Origin: Flavobacterium chryseum
Lineage (GTDB): Bacteria; Bacteroidota; Bacteroidia; Flavobacteriales; Flavobacteriaceae
Assembly (NCBI RefSeq): GCF_004362015.1
Contig: NZ_SNWW01000001.1
Span: forward strand, 545,288-609,287
Length of the DNA stretch: 64,000 nt
Direction of reading: 5' to 3'
Shown: one piece after another, positions 27,011-36,100 of the stretch
Numbering within the stretch: position 1 is the stretch's first letter
Layout of the letters: every line of letters starts with the position of its first letter
The notes under the pieces: model-generated
What the model saw: the letters and a program-made list of their open reading frames with translations, nothing else
The model's database searches: none
What the model was told of the DNA's origin: nothing
Position numbers and translations under genes: made by a program

Positions 27011-27060
27011 ATAACACTTTGCGACCTTTGCGAAACCTTCGTTAATTTTGCGGTTAAATA
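27011..27060. repeat. TTTGCG-type intergenic repeat carrying a promoter
   Basis: Three TTTGCG units occur in 50 bp, in a sequence style (CTTTGCGACCTTTGCG, TTTTGCGGTTAAA) that I associate with dispersed intergenic repeats of Flavobacteria. The piece contains TTTG at 27018-27021, a 21-base spacer and TAATTTTG at 27043-27050. This is close to the ideal Bacteroidota promoter and lies 17 bp before the next start codon. Confidence 0.65.
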
Positions 27061-27067
27061 AAACATT

Positions 27068-28237
27068 TTGAATACACAAAAAATCTCTATAACAGCTTTC
27101 TCTTCCATTTCTCCTTTAGGAAATAATCCTGATGCAGTTTGGAAAAAATATCTTGATAACCAACATTGTTTTTCCAGACAATTTTTAGATCAACAAGAAA
27201 CTTCTGTAGCTTCGCTTGATGCTGAATCAAAACAAATTGTTGCTGAAGTTCGGGAATCTGATATTAAATATAAGTTTTTAGATGATTCGGTTTTGTTTGC
27301 TTTGGCAGCTTCCAGAAAAGCAGTTCAACAAGCAGGCTGGAAATCAGATAATGTTTTCGGAATCAATATTGGATCTTCGAGAGGAGCAACCGATTTATTC
27401 GAAAAGCATTATAAAGAATACATTGATACAGGAAAAGCACAAACTTTAGCTTCGCCAACAACAACTTTAGGAAATATTTCATCTTGGATTGCACATGATT
27501 TGCAAAGTGTAGGTCCGGAAATTTCGCATTCTATCACATGTTCTACTGCACTTCATGCACTTTTAAATGGAGTTGCCTGGTTGAAGTCAGGAATGGCCGA
27601 TAAGTTTTTGGTAGGAGGAAGTGAAGCACCTTTGACCGATTTTACAATTGCACAAATGCGTGCTTTAAAGATATATTCACGTATAGATCAAACAAAGGAA
27701 TCATGGCCAAATCTGGCTTTTGATTTTGAGAAAACGCAAAACACTATGATTTTAGGTGAAGGCGCTGCGGTTTGTTGTTTAGAAGCTGGTGAAAAAGAAA
27801 ATGCAATTGCTTATGTGACCGGAGTTGGTTATGCAACAGAAATTTTAGAACATAATATTTCGATCTCTGCAGAAGCGGACTGTTTTCAGAAATCAATGAA
27901 AATGGCTTTAAAAGATGAAAATTTAGAAGATATTGACGCAATCGTAATGCATGCACCAGGAACTATAAAAGGGGATCTAACAGAATTGCGAGCTATAGAA
28001 AAAGTGTTTGGATCTAAATTGCCTCTTTTAACCACCAACAAATGGAAAATTGGGCATACTTTTGGCGCATCTGGAATATTGAGTCTTGAGTTGGCTCTTT
28101 TGATGATGAAGAATGATACTTTTATTGATGTCCCTTTTTCAGACAAACAAAACCAAACAAAACCAATTAGGAAAGTTTTAATTAACGCTGTTGGTTTTGG
28201 CGGTAATGCAGTTAGCATTTTGATTGAAAAGGCGTAG
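27068..28237 (+). CDS. Beta-ketoacyl-ACP synthase family protein (KAS I/II-like) in the biotin block
   Basis: The 389-residue product uses a TTG start (MNTQKISITAFSSISPLG). It has the condensing-enzyme fold of FabB/FabF with a complete Cys-His-His triad: HSITCSTALHALLNG for the nucleophilic Cys, VMHAPGTIKGDLTELRAI for the first His and KIGHTFGASGILSLELAL for the second. GEGAAVCCLEAG and the final AVGFGGNAVSILI are also typical. It is more divergent than the housekeeping FabF. Because it follows bioF-bioD-bioA and no bioC, bioH or bioW is visible in the window, it may help make the pimeloyl precursor; this is inference. It could equally serve another acyl pathway. Confidence 0.88.
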   Translation: MNTQKISITAFSSISPLGNNPDAVWKKYLDNQHCFSRQFLDQQETSVASLDAESKQIVAEVRESDIKYKFLDDSVLFALAASRKAVQQAGWKSDNVFGINIGSSRGATDLFEKHYKEYIDTGKAQTLASPTTTLGNISSWIAHDLQSVGPEISHSITCSTALHALLNGVAWLKSGMADKFLVGGSEAPLTDFTIAQMRALKIYSRIDQTKESWPNLAFDFEKTQNTMILGEGAAVCCLEAGEKENAIAYVTGVGYATEILEHNISISAEADCFQKSMKMALKDENLEDIDAIVMHAPGTIKGDLTELRAIEKVFGSKLPLLTTNKWKIGHTFGASGILSLELALLMMKNDTFIDVPFSDKQNQTKPIRKVLINAVGFGGNAVSILIEKA

Positions 28238-28263
28238 CGCTTTATAAAATAGCAGTTATAAAA

Positions 28264-28294
28264 AAAAATCCATTCCGAAACGGAATGGATTTTT
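28264..28294. terminator. Perfect bidirectional terminator
   Basis: A 14-bp perfect stem (AAAAATCCATTCCG with CGGAATGGATTTTT) has a 3-nt loop. It lies between the convergent ketoacyl synthase gene and the first giant surface-protein gene. Confidence 0.92.
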
Positions 28295-28317
28295 CATTTA
28301 TATAAAATCTTATTTTC

Positions 28318-30136
28318 TTAATTAAAAATAATTTTTTTGGCAGCTGTAAAGTTGTTTTCAAGAGTAACTTTCACAAGCAGTACCTGATTTGCTGCCTGCA
28401 GGTTCTGAATCTGCAATTCGGTAGTTCCTACTTTCTTTTTGTTGTAAAGCAGTTTTCCAGATACATCATAAATGCTAATTTCCTTAATGTTTTCTTTTGA
28501 AGAGAGTACCTTGATGGTTTTATCCTTCACCGAAACCAGAAGGCCGTTTTCGATGTTTTCAAAATCTCCTGTTCCAAGTGTTTTGTTGGTGTAGCGCAAT
28601 ACAAAACGATCTGCAAATGTTCCTTTAACCGTGGTGAATTTATAATCACTTTGGGTTAAATTATGAATGGTGCCGGTTGTTTTGTCTTCCAGGTAAATCA
28701 CCTGATTTTTCATGTTCCCGTCTGCCTGATCAATCGAAATGGTAAACTCTCCTGCAATAGTTGTTCTATATCCCAGGGGAACCAGATCCGTATCTGTAAA
28801 AGGCAACGCGCGCGCCTGAATCACATAATTGTTATTGTTGGCCACACTGTAGAAATCAATATAGGTATTGGCATCAAAACTTACTCCGTCGTATCGGGGT
28901 TCATATTCATTTGTAGCCCCTTGTACATACCCTACCAGCATTTGCTTGAAGGCTCCCTCGGTATTGGTCATGTTTAACCAGACACGGTGTTTTTCCACTG
29001 CAGCTGTTTTTGAAGCCGATTTAAAGAACTGTGTATTGTCAGCTGCTCCAAGACGCATTCCATTGTTAAATGCGATTGTTCCGCCAGTAGCGGCACTTGC
29101 AAAAAAGGATTGTCCCGCACCTATATATCCTGATGGTTTACTATTGTTGTTGGAAGGGTTTGAACTAGGAGCCTGTAGGCCTGTTCCAACACCACCGGTC
29201 AGATTATAACTTGCATAATCCGTTGAGCTGTATTTATACGCACCTGAAAGAACCACCGGCGTGTTATGGGTCCAGAAATAAAGTGTTCCTTCAAGGAAAT
29301 TGTTTTCTGTTATAAAGGTATCGGCATCCAATGCAGAAGGATACGGGTTTCCGATTAAATAGTATTTACCAGCTGCCAGTGTTTCACCATTGATTATTCC
29401 ATTGTTTGGAACACCTTTGAAAGAAGCTTCATAATCAGCCTTTACTGTATTGGAAAAGGTTTGCGGACCACGGATAATGTAACCCTTACCAATGGTCATG
29501 ATCGTGTTTTTATTGGTAATGACCCAATTATTACCGTTAAATCCCATAAACTTATCCCCTAAGGTATAAGGAGAAACATCAATAAGTTTTTGCGGTGTTA
29601 CCGGTGTTGACCAGTATATATAATCAGCCTGACGAATTTGGGCTGCGATACGCTTATAGGTAATTGTTCCTGAATTCACAGCATTATTGTTTACCTGAAC
29701 AAGGCTCGAGTGGTTCTCGAATGTTAATGTTGAGCCTGAAGAAACGTTAAGTCCGTTTATGATATACAAAGTACGGTCTGAAGGCACCACGATGTTAATT
29801 CCTGTATTGATGGTCAAAGAACAGGCTGTTAGATCAGAAGATACCGCAAAAGTACCTGCGATAATAGCTGCTTTTGTAGCATTAGGAGGCAGGTTGGACC
29901 AGGCTGTACCGTTCCAGGTTGTGGAAGACTGATCTGTTATGGTTACATCAGATGATACTACAGAGGTACAGGTACCATTGCTTACGGTAAATCTGTAAGT
30001 CCCCGCTGCAAGTCCGCTAACGGTATATGTTGTTCCTGAACCGTTTATTGTATTTGAAGCAAAACCCGTTTGGTTTATTGTCCAGGCTCCGGAAGGCAGA
30101 TTGCTTAAAGCTACGCTTCCAGTAGTAGTACAGCTA
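28318..30136 (-). repeat. Left arm of a 1819-bp inverted repeat (C-terminal module of a surface protein)
   Basis: The reverse complement of this stretch aligns without net gaps to 41393-43211. Both arms are 1819 bp long, from a shared TAGCTGTACTACTACTGG to the stop codon. The two translated copies of about 606 residues differ at only about a dozen positions that I could count. Just inside the arms the genes differ clearly. Confidence 0.92.
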
Positions 30137-31953
30137 ATATTTGAAGCAACTAAACTTGGAGCTGATGGTAATGGGTTAACAGTAGTCGTGAATGAAGAAA
30201 TTGCTGACGCTGCTGTACAACCGTTCGAATTGCTGTAATTGACCGTTACTATTTTAGTACCTGCAGTTAAGTAATGTAAAGTCACCGTATTATCTACGTT
30301 GGTTCCTTTATTATCAATTACGTAATTTGTACCTGCAAGTCCAGGAAATACCCAAACATAATTTGACATTCCGGCTTGTGTAGTATAAGTAACAGTTGTA
30401 CCAATACAAATTGGTGCTGTTGGCTGTGCGGTAAAAGTTGGTGTTGGTAATGCATTAACAGTAACTGCTGATGAAGAAGTTGCTGTAGCCACAGTACAAC
30501 CGTTAGTATTTGTATAATTAACCGATACTGTTTTGCTTCCTGCTGTTAAATATTTTAAGGTAACCGAACTATCTCCAGTGCCACCGCCAGAAACAATTGT
30601 GTAATTTGTTCCGGCTGTACCTTGCAATCCCCAAACATAGTTTGTCATTCCTGTTTCCGTTGAATAAGTAACACTTGTGCCAATACAAGTTGATGCTCCC
30701 GGTTGTGCCGTAAAGGTTGGAGCAGGTAATAAAAGAGTAGTTGCTATATTATCTGTATTGGTTTGCCCGGATATATCTTCAATAATATTGAGTGAAGGAT
30801 CAGTTCCTGTAACTTTTGCTGAATTAACTACTTTACCAGCTGCTACATCTGCAGCAGTAATAGTGTAAGTTCCTGTTAATGTAGCTTTTGCTCCAGCCGC
30901 TAAACTGGCAATTGGATTACCTGAAATTACCAGTCCTGGCATTGGGTCTGTAATTTTAATATCAGTTATAGGTACTTCTCCAGTATTTGTAACTTCAAAA
31001 GTATAATTGATGGTATTGCCCACTTTACCACATGTAGCCAGCGAAGCTTTTTTAACCAATCCTAATTCAGCAATTTTTAATGAATTTGTGTTGAATGCTA
31101 TAAAAGCACAATCTGAACTACCAGAAAAAGTAACTACAAAACGATCTACTTGTGAAGCATTTGTTGCATTTATACCAAATGAACTTGTTTCTATTCCCAG
31201 CATTCTTATGTCTCTTGTTGCAGCTGGCGTAAAAGCCACTGTTCCATTATCAGCTCTAAACAAATCAAGACTATATGTTCCTATAGCTGTTATTGCATCG
31301 AATTTAATTGATATTTCTGTTCCTACTGTAGCTCCTGCAGCATTTACAAATTTAAAAGTATCATATTGACCACCTGGTTCTGCTACCTGAGTTACAATAA
31401 TATCAGGAATCCCGTCACCAATACCAGGAATATTCAAATTGTTTGTACCAATTTTAAATTCAGAGATACCCGTTTTAATATTTGCGATTCCTGTTCCCAG
31501 CGTCAAACCGCTAGTACCATCAGTAAGTCTGGAAGAAAGTTCTGCTCCTGTAGAGGTAGATCCTGCTAATGCCGGAACTAACTTAGCAGTAGAAGCTGAT
31601 CCATCGATCATTGATCCCTGCAGATAATACATGCTAGTATCTAGCCCTAAAGTTTGAATTTTTAATGCTCTAAATTTTTGTGGATTAAAAGTTACGGCAT
31701 TGGTGGTTAGAACATTATCATTTACACCTGTAGAATAAGTTGTACCATTCCAGGCAAAAGCCAGTAAATTATTGGCAGTATCTGGTCGGTTTCCAACTCC
31801 TGTTGTACTATTTGATGTCCAGTATCCTTTCCAGTCGGTATGGATTCTTGTAATCGTATTTTGGCTTAACATTTTAAATGGAAGCAAAAAAATAAGTATT
31901 CCTAAATTTTTTAAAAATAAAGAACGTACTGATAAAAAAGTTTTTTGGGGCAT
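28318..31953 (-). CDS. Giant T9SS-secreted surface protein A (1211 aa, DUF11-type and Ig-like repeats)
   Basis: The signal peptide (KNLGILIFLLPFKMLSQ) is followed by an N-terminal domain of about 260 residues that I do not recognise. A DUF11-type adhesion repeat lies at about 300-395 (NYTFEVTNTGEVPITDIKITDP, AADVAAGKVVNSAKVTGTDP). Two Ig/PKD-like repeats of about 95 residues follow (TFTAQPGASTCIGTSVTYST; TFTAQPTAPICIGTTVTYTT). The last 606 residues are a module shared with proteins B, C and D of the island: SALDADTFITENNF, LYFWTHNTPVVLSGAYKY, and a type A T9SS sorting domain (VSVKDKTIKVLS, KLLYNKKKVG, AKKIIFN). It should be exported across the outer membrane and attached to the surface. It probably acts as an adhesin or matrix protein. 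It is divergent from the other three giant genes. Confidence 0.85.
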   Translation of the reverse strand: MPQKTFLSVRSLFLKNLGILIFLLPFKMLSQNTITRIHTDWKGYWTSNSTTGVGNRPDTANNLLAFAWNGTTYSTGVNDNVLTTNAVTFNPQKFRALKIQTLGLDTSMYYLQGSMIDGSASTAKLVPALAGSTSTGAELSSRLTDGTSGLTLGTGIANIKTGISEFKIGTNNLNIPGIGDGIPDIIVTQVAEPGGQYDTFKFVNAAGATVGTEISIKFDAITAIGTYSLDLFRADNGTVAFTPAATRDIRMLGIETSSFGINATNASQVDRFVVTFSGSSDCAFIAFNTNSLKIAELGLVKKASLATCGKVGNTINYTFEVTNTGEVPITDIKITDPMPGLVISGNPIASLAAGAKATLTGTYTITAADVAAGKVVNSAKVTGTDPSLNIIEDISGQTNTDNIATTLLLPAPTFTAQPGASTCIGTSVTYSTETGMTNYVWGLQGTAGTNYTIVSGGGTGDSSVTLKYLTAGSKTVSVNYTNTNGCTVATATSSSAVTVNALPTPTFTAQPTAPICIGTTVTYTTQAGMSNYVWVFPGLAGTNYVIDNKGTNVDNTVTLHYLTAGTKIVTVNYSNSNGCTAASAISSFTTTVNPLPSAPSLVASNISCTTTGSVALSNLPSGAWTINQTGFASNTINGSGTTYTVSGLAAGTYRFTVSNGTCTSVVSSDVTITDQSSTTWNGTAWSNLPPNATKAAIIAGTFAVSSDLTACSLTINTGINIVVPSDRTLYIINGLNVSSGSTLTFENHSSLVQVNNNAVNSGTITYKRIAAQIRQADYIYWSTPVTPQKLIDVSPYTLGDKFMGFNGNNWVITNKNTIMTIGKGYIIRGPQTFSNTVKADYEASFKGVPNNGIINGETLAAGKYYLIGNPYPSALDADTFITENNFLEGTLYFWTHNTPVVLSGAYKYSSTDYASYNLTGGVGTGLQAPSSNPSNNNSKPSGYIGAGQSFFASAATGGTIAFNNGMRLGAADNTQFFKSASKTAAVEKHRVWLNMTNTEGAFKQMLVGYVQGATNEYEPRYDGVSFDANTYIDFYSVANNNNYVIQARALPFTDTDLVPLGYRTTIAGEFTISIDQADGNMKNQVIYLEDKTTGTIHNLTQSDYKFTTVKGTFADRFVLRYTNKTLGTGDFENIENGLLVSVKDKTIKVLSSKENIKEISIYDVSGKLLYNKKKVGTTELQIQNLQAANQVLLVKVTLENNFTAAKKIIFN

Positions 31954-32441
31954 ATATTATATATTTCTATTTGCTTTTAATAATTTTTGAACTTTTCTCT
32001 TTTGGAAAAATAAATCAGTTAAAATGAAATGCAAAAAAGTAAAGTTTTAGTCATGTTAAATGTTTTCTATCAACTTGTTAGATGACATAAGAATTTGACC
32101 AAGCAAAGATAAACACATGTACGTGTTACAATAATATAGGGTTTTTGATAATGGCTATTTAATCGATGAAATGTTAAAATAGTCGATGAAATACATCAGG
32201 AAAAGAAACAATTTGTGTTATTTCCTATAAATAGCTAAAGCTAAAAATAAGAAAAATCGTTAAAATTGGAGTAAAAAGCAGTTGATTTTTGAAATAATTA
32301 TTAGAAAAACGTCTGATATAGTAAATTATCATCAAAATAATTATCTTCTGATATTTTGTAAAATTGATGAAAATATAGGATTTTTATCAGTTTTTGAGAT
32401 TGACATAAAGTGATTTTCCTGACAAGATTTTTCAGCTGAAA
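31954..32441. other. 488-bp AT-rich gap between surface protein A and recX
   Basis: No coding sequence is visible. It holds a candidate minus-strand promoter (32104-32131), a small palindromic stretch ACACATGTACGTGT in that promoter's spacer, and two copies of TCGATGAAAT about 25 bp apart near 32165-32195. Otherwise I see nothing. It serves as the long leader region of gene A and the downstream flank of recX. Confidence 0.6.
32104..32131 (-). promoter_or_regulatory. Candidate promoter of surface protein A gene
   Basis: On the minus strand TTG (32131-32129), a 17-base spacer and TATCTTTG (32111-32104) resemble the Bacteroidota promoter; the spacer is slightly short. The transcript leader would be about 145 nt, unusually long for this window. 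Confidence 0.5.
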
Positions 32442-32906
32442 TTAACTGAAATTTTGTTCAAGTTCTTTCACCTTATCATAAACCAAATTACTTTCATAAC
32501 CACGACGAAGCATATAATCGCAGAATTTTTTTCTCTTCTTTAGATTATTTTTTTCTTGAATGCCATTCCAACATCTTTCCGAAAGTTTTTCGAAGGTATT
32601 TGCATATTCTTCTGCAGAAATTTCTTTAAGAGCTAAAGTAATATTAGTTGAAGAAATTTGCCTAAATTTTAATTCGTTTGTAATTCTGATTTTACCCCAA
32701 TGCTTAATCCTGTGTTTTCCTCTCGCGAAACTGCATGCAAAACGAGTTTCATTTAAAAAATTCTCTTGAATTAAATGAACAATAATCGAATCCATCTCAT
32801 CAGAAGTCATTTTGAGATCATATAATTTCGAAACTACCTCTGCATGACAACGCTCCTGATAGGCGCAAAAGTGTTCTAGTTTTTGTATTGCTTCTTTGAT
32901 TGTCAT
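32442..32906 (-). CDS. recX: Regulatory protein RecX
   Basis: The 154-residue helical protein has the RecX layout of three-helix repeats. Recognisable parts are AIQKLEHFCAYQERCHAEV at the start, VHLIQENFLNETRFACSFARGKHRIKHWGKIRI in the middle (conserved L.DE.RFA..F...R..K.WG pattern) and a C-terminal FCDYMLRRGYESNLV. RecX modulates RecA filaments in the cytoplasm. The gene stands alone inside the surface-protein island, on the same strand as protein A. Its location within the segment bounded by the 1.8-kb inverted repeats means it would be flipped if that segment inverts. Confidence 0.92.
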   Translation of the reverse strand: MTIKEAIQKLEHFCAYQERCHAEVVSKLYDLKMTSDEMDSIIVHLIQENFLNETRFACSFARGKHRIKHWGKIRITNELKFRQISSTNITLALKEISAEEYANTFEKLSERCWNGIQEKNNLKKRKKFCDYMLRRGYESNLVYDKVKELEQNFS

Positions 32907-33188
32907 GATTTTAACTCCAAAAGGATAGAAAGAAATGTTATTGATTAATATCTAAAAGTAAGAATTTACAACTAAATGAGTAAATTTTTGGGAAAATTAA
33001 GTTAAAAAATTTACAAATCGATAATTTGTAGGTAAATATCACTTTTATTATCATAAAAACCTTTATTTCAGTAACTTAGATACAAGACGTTTTTAAGAAA
33101 AAGAGACATCTCATTTGCTGAATAAATCAGTGTTTTTTTACTTAAAGATAGCTTAATAAATTATTCTTTAATCCTAAATACCACATTT

Positions 33189-36100
33189 ATGAAGCTAAAA
33201 CTATCTTTACTATTATCTTTTATTTATGTGTCTTTATGGGCACAACCACCACTAAATTCAACTGCTGCTTTGTTACCGGTTGGTAATTATACGGTTACAT
33301 ACAATCATAGTAATCCAAATGCAACAGGACTTATTGCAACAATGACTGTTGGGACGGCTGGTACTGGAACTTTTACTGCTTCAGGTTTAACAACGGCTGG
33401 AACAGGCTCTATAACTGTTACAAAATTAACATCTGGCGCTTGTTTTTCTAACATTAGTACAAACAATGTCGCTAGTAATATAACTATTTCGCCCGCAACA
33501 ATTGGTGGTACAGTTAATGGTGGTACAACAATTTGTAGCGGTTTTCCAAGTGCTTTATTAACGCTATCAGGGCATACAGGAACAGTTGTAAAATGGCAAT
33601 CTTCAGTAAGTCCATTCTCAACATGGACAGATATTGTTAATACAGCTACAACTTACACTTCGGGAGCTCTTACTCAAACAACTCAATTTAGAGCTGTAGT
33701 TCAAAGTGGAACTTGCGTTTCCTCCGATTCTAATTTTACAACAGTTACGGTAAATCCTTTACCTGCTATTACTCTTGGAACGGTTGCTCCAGTTTGTACA
33801 AGTGCTGGTGCGCAAAATACAACTTTAGCTTATAGCGGTGCAACCAATACGCCAACAACATACAGCATTGTCTGGAATGCTTCACCAACAAATAGTTTTG
33901 CAGCTGTTACTAATGCAACATTAAATGCAAGCCCAATTTCAATTGCAATACCTGCAGGAACTGCAGCAGGGACTTACACCGGAACCATAACAGTAAAAAA
34001 TGCAAATAACTGTACTTCGAGTCCTGGACTGAATTTTAATGTTGTCGTAAATCCGTTACCAACTATAACTCTTGGAGCTGTTTCTCTCGTTTGTGCAAGT
34101 GCAAGTGCTCAAAATACTTCACTTACTTATAGCGGAACAGCAAACTCGCCGACAACATATAGCATTGTTTGGAATGCTTCACCAACAAATAGTTTTGCAA
34201 CTGTTACAGATACTGCATTAAATGCAAGTCCAATTTCAATTGCAATACCTGCGGGAACTGCAGCCGGAACTTATACCGGAACAATAACCGTAAAAAATGC
34301 AAATAACTGTACTTCTAGTTCTGGTGTACCTTTTAACGTTGTCGTAAATCCGTTACCAACTATAACTCTTGGAGCTGTTTCTCCCGTTTGTGCAAGTGCA
34401 AGTGCTCAAAATACTACACTTACTTATAGCGGAACAACAAACTCGCCGACAACATATAGTATTGTTTGGAATGCTTCACCAACAAATAGTTTTGCAGCTG
34501 TTACAGATGCTACATTGAATGCAAGTCCAATTTCAATTGCTGTTCCAGCGGGAACTGCTGCGGGAACATACATTGGAACTATAACCGTAAAAAATGCAAA
34601 TAACTGTACTTCTAGTTCTGGTGTACCTTTTAACGTTGTGGTAAATCCGTTACCAACTATAACTCTTGGAACTGTTGCTCCGGTTTGTGCAAGTACAAGT
34701 GCTCAAAACACAACACTTACTTACAACGGAACAACAAACTCGCCGACAACATATAGCATCGTTTGGAATGCTTCACCAACAAATAGTTTTGTAACCGTTA
34801 CTGATGCCACATTAACTGCAAGTCCAATTTCAATTGCAATACCTGCGGGAACTGCAGCCGGAACTTATACCGGAACAATAACCGTAAAAAATGCAAATGC
34901 TTGTAGTTCGAGTCCGGGATTGAATTTTAATGTAGTCATAAATGCTCTACCATCAGCTCCCATAATAGGAACAATTACTCCTCCTACTTGTATTGTTGCA
35001 ACTGGAAGTATTGCTTTAAGCGGATTGCCGGTTGCTGGTACATTAACCCTTTTTCCTGGCGCAATTGTAGAGCCATATTCAGGAACAACAGCTACTATTT
35101 CTGGACTTGCTCCTAACACTTATACTTTCACCGTAAATAATGGAACCTGTGTTTCATTAGTTTCAGCAAATGCTGTAGTGCCAGGATTGGTTACCAATAC
35201 GTACACGACTTCGTGGTCTAACGGAACACCAACGCTAGATCAGAATCTTATATTTGCAGGAAATTATATTTCAACTGGTGGAGGTGCAGGAAATATTAAT
35301 GGTTGTAGCTGCACTGTAAATTCGGGGGTAAACGTTACAATTCAGTTTTTGGATACTTTAACATTAACAAAATCTTTATCAAATAATGGTGGAATTGTAA
35401 CTTTTGAAAACCATTCGAGTTTATTGCAACTTACAAATGCTGTGAATTCTGGAAACATTGTTTATAAACGTACTAGTCCGCAAATTCGCCAGGCCGATTA
35501 TGTATACTGGTCAACCCCAGTAAATCCGCAAAAACTTATTGATGTTTCTCCTTATACCTTAGGGGATAAGTTTATGGAATTTAACGTTGATAATTGGATT
35601 ATTACCAATAAAAACACGATCATGACCGTTGGTAAGGGCTACATTATCAGTGGTCCAAACAGTTATTCAAATACAGTAAAGGCAGATTATACGGCTTCAT
35701 TTGTCGGTGTTCCCAACAATGGTAATCTATCTGGTGAAACAGTTGTTGCCGGAAAATTTTACTTAATTGGAAATCCTTATCCATCAGCACTAAATGCAAA
35801 TACATTTTTAATCGAGAATCCATTTTTAGACGGAACACTTTATTTCTGGACTCACAATACTCCTGTTGTTTTGTCAGGGGCATATCGTTACAATTCTGAT
35901 GATTATGCGAGTTACAACTTGACTGGTGGTGTTGGTGTGCCTGCGGCTAGTGGAAATGCCGGAAATAATAATGCTGCGCCATCTGGCTATATTGCTGCAG
36001 GACAATCCTTTTTTGCAAGTAGTATTAATCCAGGTACAATACAGTTTAATAACACTATGCGATTTGGGGGAGCAAATAATATTCAGTTTTTTAAATCGGC

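Noticed and set aside
33764..34951. Satellite or mobile element
   Set aside because: The repeats are 99-codon protein units inside a single open frame.
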